From contig JAFDBA010000050.1 in NCBI GenBank assembly GCA_019313505.1, positions 1-13,012 of the forward strand: a DNA stretch of 13,012 nt, given 5' to 3'. Origin of the DNA: Deltaproteobacteria bacterium. Lineage in GTDB: Bacteria; Desulfobacterota; Desulfobacteria; Desulfobacterales; UBA11574. Of the stretch, positions 7,386-13,012 are shown one piece after another (the stretch's first letter is position 1; each line of letters begins with the position of its first letter). Both the position numbers and the translations under genes were made by a program. The notes beneath the pieces are model-generated. The model was not told the origin of the DNA. It saw only the letters and a program-made list of their open reading frames with translations, and did no database searches.

Positions 7386-7467
7386 TTTTTATCTCCTTAT
7401 TTGTTTTTGCAAGAAGGCACAAAGGATAGAACACCTATATTTTAACCTCGTTATCCACAATCGTCCG

Positions 7468-8100
7468 CTATTCTTTTTTAGCGGGTGTCCAGTTCATGTT
7501 CGGCCAGGTTATTTCCTCTGCTTCGGAGAAATAGGCCCCTTGAGCACACGGCTTGCACAGAATATGACCGTTTTGAACCACTTCCCGGTTGTCTCGAACC
7601 ACTTGGCCGCATTGGCTGCAGGAAACCTTTTTGCGGGTGGGACCCGGCAAGTCGTATTCGCTCATATCCACCCGAACCTTTTGGACCCGAAACAACACGC
7701 TGTCCGGCATCCGTTTGTAGGCTTCAAGCTGCTGGGGATACTTTTCTGGTATTTCAGGCGCATAAATTTGTGCCAGATCCCGGGCTTCCTCTGTGGAGAT
7801 TACCCGAAACGCCGTGTTGGTTTCCAAATTTACGAAAGTAGCGGCCATGATGCCATAGTCCATAAACTTCAAAGATCGACGTCCCAGCTTGACGCCGGTG
7901 ACGTGGGCCACGGCATCGGCGGTACAACGATCCATTTCAACGTAAACGATCAGTTTTTTGATCTGTTTGTGACTTGTGGGCTCATCCAGACCAATCAATC
8001 GGCAGCCCAGCATGGCCATGCGTACCCCCACAACCTGTCCCGGACAAAGATGCCCGTGGGCGGCGGCTGAACTTTTCAGCAACGTGTCAAAATCTTGCAT
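7468..8100 (-). CDS. FmdE family protein with C-terminal zinc ribbon
   Basis: The product is 210 residues. Residues 1-140 are a clear FmdE domain: HGHLCPGQVVGVRMA (H15, H17, C19), VEMDRCTADAV (C59, D62), then VTGVKLGRRSLKFMDYG. FmdE is named from the molybdenum formylmethanofuran dehydrogenase operon of methanogens, but it is widespread in sulfate reducers that lack that enzyme, and its biochemical role is unsettled. Residues 161-185 form a zinc ribbon (C161-x2-C164 and C182-x2-C185). There is no signal peptide, so it is probably cytoplasmic. The Shine-Dalgarno before the ATG at 8098-8100 is weak. The next gene encodes a molybdopterin-binding protein, so a link to Mo/W cofactor or formate-dehydrogenase-type enzyme maturation is plausible but inferred. 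Confidence 0.92.
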   Translation of the reverse strand: MQDFDTLLKSSAAAHGHLCPGQVVGVRMAMLGCRLIGLDEPTSHKQIKKLIVYVEMDRCTADAVAHVTGVKLGRRSLKFMDYGIMAATFVNLETNTAFRVISTEEARDLAQIYAPEIPEKYPQQLEAYKRMPDSVLFRVQKVRVDMSEYDLPGPTRKKVSCSQCGQVVRDNREVVQNGHILCKPCAQGAYFSEAEEITWPNMNWTPAKKE

Positions 8101-8129
8101 CTTTTTATCCGTTATTTAGTTTCTTAATT

Positions 8130-8157
8130 GTAATAAATTTTGTGCTTTTTGTGGCAA
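8130..8157 (-). promoter_or_regulatory. Possible promoter of the fmdE-like gene
   Basis: Read on the minus strand, TTGCCA (8157-8152) is followed 16 bases later by TATTAC (8135-8130). The predicted start would be about 20 bases before the FmdE ATG. The match is modest, and the -35 box overlaps an arm of the adjacent repeat, so this is tentative. Confidence 0.25.
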
Positions 8158-8243
8158 AACTTTATTCTTTTCGCCACAAAGACACCAAGACGCTAATAAC
8201 GAATAACAAAATAAAATCCTTCGTGTCTTTGTGCCTTGGTGGC
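8146..8243. repeat. Imperfect inverted repeat, dispersed intergenic-repeat type
   Basis: The arm 8173-8193 (GCCACAAAGACACCAAG...) pairs with 8219-8243 (...TGTCTTTGTGCCTTGG..GC), with about four mismatches over 20 bases. A second smaller pairing joins 8148-8155 (TTTGTGGC) with 8173-8180. I recall phrases such as 'cgtgtctttgtg' and 'gccacaaagacacc' as hallmarks of a dispersed palindromic repeat common between genes of Desulfobacterota and several other phyla. The element splits the NrfD-side operon from the fmdE pair and may form an RNA hairpin terminating the upstream transcript. Confidence 0.6.
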
Positions 8244-8275
8244 AAATACCTTTGGTTCCGGCTTGTCCGGGTTAG

Positions 8276-8297
8276 GTTATGTTAACGTTAACATAAC
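8276..8297. promoter_or_regulatory. Perfect 22-bp palindrome, LacI-family-like operator
   Basis: The left arm GTTATGTTAAC is followed directly by its exact reverse complement, with a central CG. The core TGTTAAC-GTTAACA has the TG...A.CG.T...CA pattern usual for LacI-family operators. It lies 55 bases past the end of the CMD gene and 176 bases before the FmdE start. It could control the fmdE pair, serve as a hairpin, or be part of the neighbouring repeat. Confidence 0.45.
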
Positions 8298-8352
8298 ATA
8301 TTGCAAAAAAAATTGAAATCAATGCCCCAAAACCGGAAGAATACCGTATTTC

Positions 8353-8670
8353 CTATTTTCCTTCATGTTCAAGAACTTCGTCAACCCAGTTTAGGGCGGC
8401 GATCATGTTCGGAAAACCCGTGGTCGTCAGGGATAATAAGACCGCATGTCTAATTTCTTCCAAAGTGGCGCCGGATGCCAGCGCTTTTCGAACAGAAGAC
8501 ATCACCGCGCCTCTGGAATTGGTGCCGATGGCGATGCCGAGCTTAACGAGATCCTGGTATTTAAACTCCAATGGGCCGGCTTCCCGGCAGACTTTTCCCA
8601 ATTGCTGATAATCTTTCATGATCGCTGAAAATTTATCTGAAAAATCTTCATATGTCTTTGGTAAATACAT
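8353..8670 (-). CDS. Carboxymuconolactone decarboxylase (AhpD-fold) protein lacking redox cysteines
   Basis: The product is 105 residues, a single CMD/AhpD-fold domain. The family signature CxxCIxxHxxxAxxxGAT-EEI is recognisable at residues 52-77, but the catalytic positions are replaced: S52 and A55 stand where the two cysteines should be, and S59 where the histidine should be. The following A63, GAT and EEI are kept. Peroxiredoxin-reductase-like disulfide chemistry is therefore unlikely. Function is unknown; a binding or structural role, or a residual lyase-like activity, are possible. The start ATG has a perfect AAGGAGGT. It lies 34 bases after the NrfD gene and is probably the last gene of that operon. 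A CMD-type protein next to an NrfD respiratory module suggests an accessory role. Confidence 0.88.
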   Translation of the reverse strand: MYLPKTYEDFSDKFSAIMKDYQQLGKVCREAGPLEFKYQDLVKLGIAIGTNSRGAVMSSVRKALASGATLEEIRHAVLLSLTTTGFPNMIAALNWVDEVLEHEGK

Positions 8671-8704
8671 AATACCTCCTTAGCCCACATTTTTCTACAA
8701 AATA

Positions 8705-9973
8705 TTAATGATGGTGTTCTTCCTTTAAGGGTAAAAACTTTTCCCCCAATACGTACGTGAGAAAAAGGGCTCCCAAAACCCCTCCGATAAAGAGAACCTC
8801 CATAAAAGCAGGCAGGTATGAGGGGAGTCCGTTTTTTATCACGGGATAAACCTGGGCCGCGACGACAAAGTCGTATCTCATTACGTAAACACCCACCAAA
8901 ACCATCACTGATGCAATCAGCACACCGATGATATTCTTTTGCTTGGTTGCCCATAATAATATTGGTATGGGTAAAACCGTACCGATAGCGATTTCGAAGA
9001 GCCAAAAAGCTTGGCTGAATGGTCCTTTTAAAAAAAGCATGATCGGCTTGACTTTCTCCGGTGTAAACAAACCGAATCCCATTTTATATGCGGTAAAGAG
9101 AAGTCCAGCGCTCAATAGCAGGGCCAGCACTTGAGCCATTTCAAATATAAGCGATTGATAGTCTTCGGGGATTTCTTCTTTTTTAATTTTATAAGAAGCA
9201 ATAGAAACTGCAAGTAGCAAGGCATAACCGCAAAATGATGCAGAGAGAAGAAAATAGATCGGGTAATAAGATCCATGCCATAGGGGTCTGGCTTCTATGT
9301 GACCAAAAAGAGCACCTAAGGTGTTATGGGCCGACAGTCCGGAAATCAATGCTGCTGCCCCGATGAACTGTAACAGCTTGTGATTCTTTAACACAGGGCC
9401 GATTTTCAACCGGTCCAATTGTCTGAACGCCATAATGCCATAGATGATTTTCTCCGGTCCTTGTGCCTGATCAGACCGTTCAATCAATTCAGGTCTGGCC
9501 AGGAGCCAATATTCGATGGCGATGAAAACAATATAGAAAGAATAAAGAGTACCCATCCACCACATGGCCGATAGAAAATTGGGTGTCAATAGGTTGAAGA
9601 TCATGGCCCGTTCTGGGTGTCCTAAATGAGCACCGATGGAAATCATGCCAAAAATAATGGTGATAAGGGCCAAAAATACGCCACGCCTGCCAATCAGTTC
9701 ATAACGCTGCATGCCGAACACATGCCCCAGAGAGGTGACAATGCAAAGCCCGGTACTGGAAACAACCAGAAAAACGTAATTGGAGACCATGGTCGCCCAG
9801 ATCACTTGAGCGGAAAATTCGAAGATTTCCAGACTGTAAATCAAAGACATCAATATAGCGTAAAGTGCCAATCCGGAGACAGCAACAAGAATACTCACCC
9901 AAACGTAAAAACTTTGAGTTCGTTCTATCCGGTTGAAAATGATGTCAAGATGTTTCTTTGTCCGGGTTGCCAT
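8705..9973 (-). CDS. NrfD/PsrC-family quinone-interacting membrane subunit
   Basis: This is an integral inner-membrane protein of about 422 residues with roughly ten hydrophobic helices. NrfD-family subunits exchange electrons between the quinone pool and a periplasmic ferredoxin subunit in polysulfide reductase, Qrc, Hmc, Act and related complexes. Family marks are the loop GAHLGHPERAMIFNLL after the third or fourth helix, and LSAHNTLGALFGHIEARPLW with GSYYPIYFLLSA in the second half. The tail ends in EEHHH. The frame has two nearby ATGs. The one at 9977-9979 sits directly on the AAAGGA ribosome-binding sequence, while the one at 9971-9973 has it six bases upstream, so the latter is chosen. 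The start overlaps the 3' end of the ferredoxin gene, which indicates translational coupling. Its partner is almost certainly that ferredoxin. A catalytic or proton-pumping role is not decidable from sequence. Confidence 0.92.
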   Translation of the reverse strand: MATRTKKHLDIIFNRIERTQSFYVWVSILVAVSGLALYAILMSLIYSLEIFEFSAQVIWATMVSNYVFLVVSSTGLCIVTSLGHVFGMQRYELIGRRGVFLALITIIFGMISIGAHLGHPERAMIFNLLTPNFLSAMWWMGTLYSFYIVFIAIEYWLLARPELIERSDQAQGPEKIIYGIMAFRQLDRLKIGPVLKNHKLLQFIGAAALISGLSAHNTLGALFGHIEARPLWHGSYYPIYFLLSASFCGYALLLAVSIASYKIKKEEIPEDYQSLIFEMAQVLALLLSAGLLFTAYKMGFGLFTPEKVKPIMLFLKGPFSQAFWLFEIAIGTVLPIPILLWATKQKNIIGVLIASVMVLVGVYVMRYDFVVAAQVYPVIKNGLPSYLPAFMEVLFIGGVLGALFLTYVLGEKFLPLKEEHHH

Positions 9974-10832
9974 AATCATCCTTTGTGTTTTTTCGCGTTA
10001 AAGATGCATAGGTGTACATCAATCCGGCCAGTACCGATGCGCCCATGAAGCCTGCGCCGGTGATCCTTAACTTGTCCATGTTATGATTGACCACTTTTTG
10101 GGGAGCCACAACAAGTCCTAAATCTTTTGGTTTAGTGGGCAAGATGGTCAGCATATCTGTTCCACCAGCCTCTTTAAGGCCTAAAATATATCTTCCACTT
10201 TTCTCTTTATAAATACGCTTCTTGGCTTCTAAAATTATTTCGTGTTTATAGCCGAACGAAAGCGCCTCAACCGGACAGGCTTCCACACAAGCTGGTTTCA
10301 TGTAGTTGAGCAATGGTATTCTGTCGTAACAAAGATGACATTTTCGTGTAACCCGCTTTTCGAAATCAAATCGGGGTACTTTGTAGGGACAGGCCTGATA
10401 GCAGTAGCGGCAGCCGATACACTTTTTTTCATTGATGACAACATTTCCCATGGGCAGTTTGGTGATAGCTTTGACCGGACAAACCCCCGCGCAGGCCGGC
10501 TGAATGCAGTGCTGACATGCCCAATGTTCATAAATCCGCTGTGTAACGTTTTTGGCATCGGCTCGGAGATTGACCACAACCCAGTTTTGGGCGGAAAGAT
10601 CCGTTTCTCGATCGGACACCAGTTCATTTCGCTCTACCTCGAGTTTGTTCCACCGCTTGCAGGCCGACATGCAGCGCTTACAGCCGATACATCGGGTGGT
10701 GTCCGCCAGTTTTCCGTATCTCGTTGTCTGGGCACCGGCAAGGCCGGGAGAGCCTAGTGTCGCGTAAGCATAAGCGCCGGCCAAAAGTTTTAAAAAGTCC
10801 CTTCTCCTGATATTTTTTGTCGCTTTGTTCAT
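9945..10832 (-). CDS. Tat-exported 4 x [4Fe-4S] ferredoxin subunit with C-terminal membrane anchor (HybA/HmcB/PsrB type)
   Basis: This is the electron-transfer subunit of a molybdoenzyme-type or hydrogenase-type membrane complex. The N-terminus has a twin-arginine signal (RRRDFLKLLAGA, residues 9-20) with a likely cleavage near AGA-QT (about residue 35). Sixteen cysteines fall into four groups: C48, C51, C54, C58; C106, C109, C114, C118; C138, C141, C144, C148; C165, C168, C182, C186. These support four cubane clusters. Residues about 257-277 form one hydrophobic helix, followed by a charged tail, as in HybA and HmcB, giving a membrane anchor facing the periplasm. The ATG at 10830-10832 has AGGA four bases upstream and is preferred over an adjacent in-frame TTG. 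The gene overlaps the NrfD gene and follows the octaheme cytochrome gene by about 43 bases. It should carry electrons between NrfD and the cytochrome or an unseen catalytic subunit. Confidence 0.93.
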   Translation of the reverse strand: MNKATKNIRRRDFLKLLAGAYAYATLGSPGLAGAQTTRYGKLADTTRCIGCKRCMSACKRWNKLEVERNELVSDRETDLSAQNWVVVNLRADAKNVTQRIYEHWACQHCIQPACAGVCPVKAITKLPMGNVVINEKKCIGCRYCYQACPYKVPRFDFEKRVTRKCHLCYDRIPLLNYMKPACVEACPVEALSFGYKHEIILEAKKRIYKEKSGRYILGLKEAGGTDMLTILPTKPKDLGLVVAPQKVVNHNMDKLRITGAGFMGASVLAGLMYTYASLTRKNTKDDYGNPDKETS

Positions 10833-10875
10833 CAATTCCTGTTTTCTTCACCGTTTCCCTATCAACCTACGGCTT

Positions 10876-12174
10876 TTAAGGTTTTTGATGGACGATAAAT
10901 GGTTTGGGCATATCATTTTTTTTGGCTGCCTCCACAAAGCCAATCAAGGCTTCAACGGGTGTGTCCTTGTGGTGATGGCACCTGCTGCAGGCATTGGGTT
11001 GCTTGTCAACGCCACCCGCTTTCAGGCTGGCCTGGGGATACATGAACCTGAATGTATGGCTGCGTGAATCCCCGGCTTCTCCGATGGTTGCAGCCCTTGG
11101 CATGTGACATGCAACACAACTGCCAAATGTATGGATTTTGTGAACCGAGCGATACTGAACTGTCGTATGACAGCTTTTACACAGCCGGTCCTCAAACAGC
11201 CGGGTTTTGGAGATAATGGCGTCCAGAAACCCGGGTCCTCCCCCGTCTCCGGTTGATACAAGGGTGGAGGTGGCCCTGTGGACGTTATGACAGGTGACGC
11301 AAACCACACCGACCTTGGCGTGTTGGCTCTGTTTCCAGTCAAGATATTGCTGGTTGCTATACTTGGATTCCCCGCTGGGCCAGAAGTATTTTGACTCGTC
11401 TCCGTTGTCGGGACGGGCTTCCTTAAAAAACAGTCTCATATTGGCCTCACCTTTGTGAACCTGATAATCAACCGGGTAGGCGTACTTTCCAGTCTTGTCC
11501 CGGCCCCGGGTATGGCATGAACCGCATATCTGAGCCGCTTGGGCCGGGGTGAGCCGTCTTGCCTGAATTATGGTGGGAATCTCATAACCGGGAACGGCCT
11601 CAACATGATTGCCGCCCGGTCCGTGGCAGGCTTCACAGCTCACCCCCATCTCGACAAAAGTTTTCTTTTCCGGATCCACACCGGTTGCATGGCATCCGGC
11701 GCATTCATTGAACCACGATCTTTTATCGGGTTTATCCGGAAGGTAAGGTTTCCATTGTCCGGTAGTGACGTTATACTGGGCCGGCAGAACAATCAGATCT
11801 TCTCCTTCCTTTTTCAGATACTGCTGTTTCCACTGACTGCCCAGAGTATACGCAATGTCTTCTTTGGTAAAAGTCCTAATATTGTCAGGAGATTCGAAGT
11901 CGCCAATGTTTGCTAACGGATCAAGTTTGACATCCCGCATCATCCTGGAATGAAGGGAAGTCTTCCACTCCAGAAAGGTTCTTTCGTGGCATTTCTTGCA
12001 GGTTTCCGAACCGACAAAGGTGGCGCCGAATCGGTCTTTAAATTTACCTCTAAGTTGAGCTTTTTCATGAACCAGCTCTGTTTTTTTCAGCACAATGGTT
12101 GAAGCAATAACGATCGCCAATGCAATAGTGAAAATGCCGCAGATAATTAAGGGTATTATGGGAATCTTTTTCAT
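10876..12174 (-). CDS. Membrane-anchored octaheme cytochrome c (c554-like multiheme)
   Basis: The product is 432 residues with eight CxxCH haem-binding motifs, starting at C59, C158, C180, C217, C292, C332, C353 and C396. Residues 5-29 are one strongly hydrophobic helix after MKK with no obvious cleavage site, so the protein is probably a periplasmic domain tethered to the inner membrane. The first motif environment (FVGSETCKKCHE...EWKTSLHSRMM) and NECAGCHATG...GVSCEACHGPG resemble cytochrome c554-type multihaem proteins. Extra histidines (for example SLH75, SQH285, RSH373) could be distal haem ligands. No CxxCK motif is present, so a nitrite-reductase-like active haem is not indicated. The start ATG overlaps the TorD-like stop (TAATG) and has GAAGGAG upstream. 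Within the operon it probably relays electrons from the ferredoxin/NrfD pair, or from the periplasm to it. Whether it has its own catalytic haem is unknown. Confidence 0.93.
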   Translation of the reverse strand: MKKIPIIPLIICGIFTIALAIVIASTIVLKKTELVHEKAQLRGKFKDRFGATFVGSETCKKCHERTFLEWKTSLHSRMMRDVKLDPLANIGDFESPDNIRTFTKEDIAYTLGSQWKQQYLKKEGEDLIVLPAQYNVTTGQWKPYLPDKPDKRSWFNECAGCHATGVDPEKKTFVEMGVSCEACHGPGGNHVEAVPGYEIPTIIQARRLTPAQAAQICGSCHTRGRDKTGKYAYPVDYQVHKGEANMRLFFKEARPDNGDESKYFWPSGESKYSNQQYLDWKQSQHAKVGVVCVTCHNVHRATSTLVSTGDGGGPGFLDAIISKTRLFEDRLCKSCHTTVQYRSVHKIHTFGSCVACHMPRAATIGEAGDSRSHTFRFMYPQASLKAGGVDKQPNACSRCHHHKDTPVEALIGFVEAAKKNDMPKPFIVHQKP

Positions 12175-12860
12175 TATCTGGCTCCTTCGCGTCGCAATTC
12201 GACGCCATTCCCATTCCTGTTCATCTCTTCCATCTCAAATTCGATAAAACTCCGGGTCAATGCAGCCATTGCCCGATAAAAGGGCAGTTCGGCCTCCTGT
12301 ATGACCTTTTTGCAAAAAGTTGGAATCCAGCGGATAAGATGTTCCTCGATAAATTTCTTTTCGACATTCCGGCAAGCAGCTGCCTTATCCGCATCCTCTT
12401 CCTTCCATGCCTGTTCTTCACGAAGCGTGAGCTGCTGCATGAATTCAAACTCCACGGTAATGTGGTCAGGCAGCCCCTTGAAGTCATCCGAATAACCCAG
12501 TCCTGTCGTCTCGATCAATTTTTTAACCTCGACAGTTGACGCTCCCCACAGTTTACCCCATTGGCCGTTATTTCGCTGGTGATGGACCGACTCATGGGGG
12601 GAGACGTGTTTGCCGGGGCCTAAAAAAAGTCTTGCATACTCAACAGCCAGGTCCTCGAGCAACTCATTTTCAGGATTCTGTAAAAGGTCGTCTATTCCCT
12701 CAAGGCCTATATCAGATAAAGCCCCCAGAAACTGGGGGTCTTTTATCTGATAAAGGAGGTTAGAGGTTATCTCCTGCCGATAGACCGTGGCCAAAAGGCC
12801 GTAGATATTGCTCCTGTGTCTGGCCAAGGCGCTATAATCATGTTTGTCGGTTTTATTCAT
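12174..12860 (-). CDS. TorD/DmsD-family molybdoenzyme maturation chaperone
   Basis: TorD-family proteins are cytoplasmic, all-helical chaperones that bind the Tat leader and core of a molybdopterin oxidoreductase, holding it for cofactor insertion before export. At 228 residues the length fits. Family marks are EYARLFLGPGKHVSPHESVH (about 74-93), WGASTVEVKKL...G, and PDHITVEFEFMQQL (131-144). The start ATG has TAGGAG six bases upstream. Its stop overlaps the cytochrome ATG by one base. It follows the upstream beta-barrel gene by only 38 bases. Such chaperones are normally encoded beside their client, yet no molybdoenzyme gene is visible. The client may lie beyond the right edge, or the chaperone may serve the Tat-exported ferredoxin, which would be unusual. 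Confidence 0.92.
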   Translation of the reverse strand: MNKTDKHDYSALARHRSNIYGLLATVYRQEITSNLLYQIKDPQFLGALSDIGLEGIDDLLQNPENELLEDLAVEYARLFLGPGKHVSPHESVHHQRNNGQWGKLWGASTVEVKKLIETTGLGYSDDFKGLPDHITVEFEFMQQLTLREEQAWKEEDADKAAACRNVEKKFIEEHLIRWIPTFCKKVIQEAELPFYRAMAALTRSFIEFEMEEMNRNGNGVELRREGAR

Positions 12861-12898
12861 CTTGAACTCCTACTCACAACTGTCTAAATTTATTCGAA

Positions 12899-13012
12899 TT
12901 AGAAACTGATCTTGATTCCTGTCGCTAATTTATACAGGTTATCGCTGTCATAATTATCGCTTTTTGCAAGATGGTCAGCTCCGTCGCCGGCGATCAGATA
13001 AGCCGCATCTAT
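12899..13012 (-). CDS. C-terminal end of a probable outer-membrane beta-barrel protein (5' part outside window)
   Basis: On the minus strand an open frame enters at the right edge and runs 37 codons to TAA at 12901-12899. The last residues are KLATGIKISF. Alternating polar and hydrophobic residues end in a terminal phenylalanine, the beta-signal recognised by the Bam machinery in outer-membrane porins. The preceding stretch (AAYLIAGDGADHLAKSDNYDSD) reads like a beta-strand plus an Asp-rich loop. The family cannot be named from so little. It ends 38 bases before the TorD-family gene on the same strand, so it is probably in the same operon. Confidence 0.6.
   Translation of the reverse strand: MDAAYLIAGDGADHLAKSDNYDSDNLYKLATGIKISF

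Noticed and set aside
7330..8070. 246-codon plus-strand open frame over the FmdE gene
   Set aside because: It is antisense to the clear FmdE reading frame; the translation is low in domain-like features and has no matching ribosome-binding site.
8146..8297. CRISPR array in the repeat-bearing gap
   Set aside because: The repeats are inverted, not regularly spaced direct repeats with unique spacers.
10876..12174. Octaheme cytochrome as hydroxylamine oxidoreductase or octaheme nitrite reductase
   Set aside because: No CxxCK motif and the motif layout and N-terminal anchor do not fit those families as I know them.

Overview
The window looks like chromosomal DNA of a strictly anaerobic, respiring Gram-negative bacterium, most likely a sulfate-reducing or related Desulfobacterota. 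This is inferred from gene content: a class I (short cysteine spacing) hybrid cluster protein, a flavodiiron protein, an FmdE protein, an NrfD/ferredoxin/multiheme-cytochrome membrane module, and abundant c-type cytochrome. No rRNA or tRNA gene is visible, so the taxonomy is an inference.

Left part, all on the + strand (1-6187). It opens with the 3' end of a PEP synthase/PPDK regulatory protein gene. A tight three-gene cluster follows: flavodiiron protein, a small ferritin-like helical protein, and a VOC/glyoxalase-fold protein. After an AT-rich gap comes a metal permease of the SO_0444/ArsP-like type with a C-terminal heavy-metal-associated (HMA) domain. Then comes hcp, the hybrid cluster protein, behind a promoter that carries an FNR/CRP-family half-site pair at exactly -41.5 from the predicted start. 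Flavodiiron protein and Hcp both belong to NO/O2 detoxification, so this half reads as a stress-defence segment.

Right part, all on the - strand (6354-13012). It converges on hcp at a stem-loop. In transcription order (right to left) it holds: the tail of a probable outer-membrane beta-barrel gene, a TorD-family chaperone, a membrane-anchored octaheme cytochrome c, a Tat-exported 16-cysteine (4 x [4Fe-4S]) ferredoxin with a C-terminal membrane anchor, an NrfD quinone-interacting membrane subunit, and a carboxymuconolactone-decarboxylase-like protein that lacks the catalytic cysteines. Spacing is short or overlapping, which indicates one operon. A 252-bp gap carries an inverted repeat of a dispersed-repeat type and a perfect 22-bp palindrome. 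Two genes with molybdenum/tungsten-cofactor links follow: FmdE with a C-terminal zinc ribbon, and a MoeA/MogA-fold molybdopterin-binding protein with a C-terminal four-cysteine tail.

Taken together, the right half encodes the electron-transfer and maturation parts of a molybdoenzyme-type respiratory complex (octaheme cytochrome, four-cluster ferredoxin, NrfD, TorD). No molybdopterin catalytic subunit lies in the window. It is either just upstream, beyond the right edge, or absent. This module is the best candidate here for an undescribed system.
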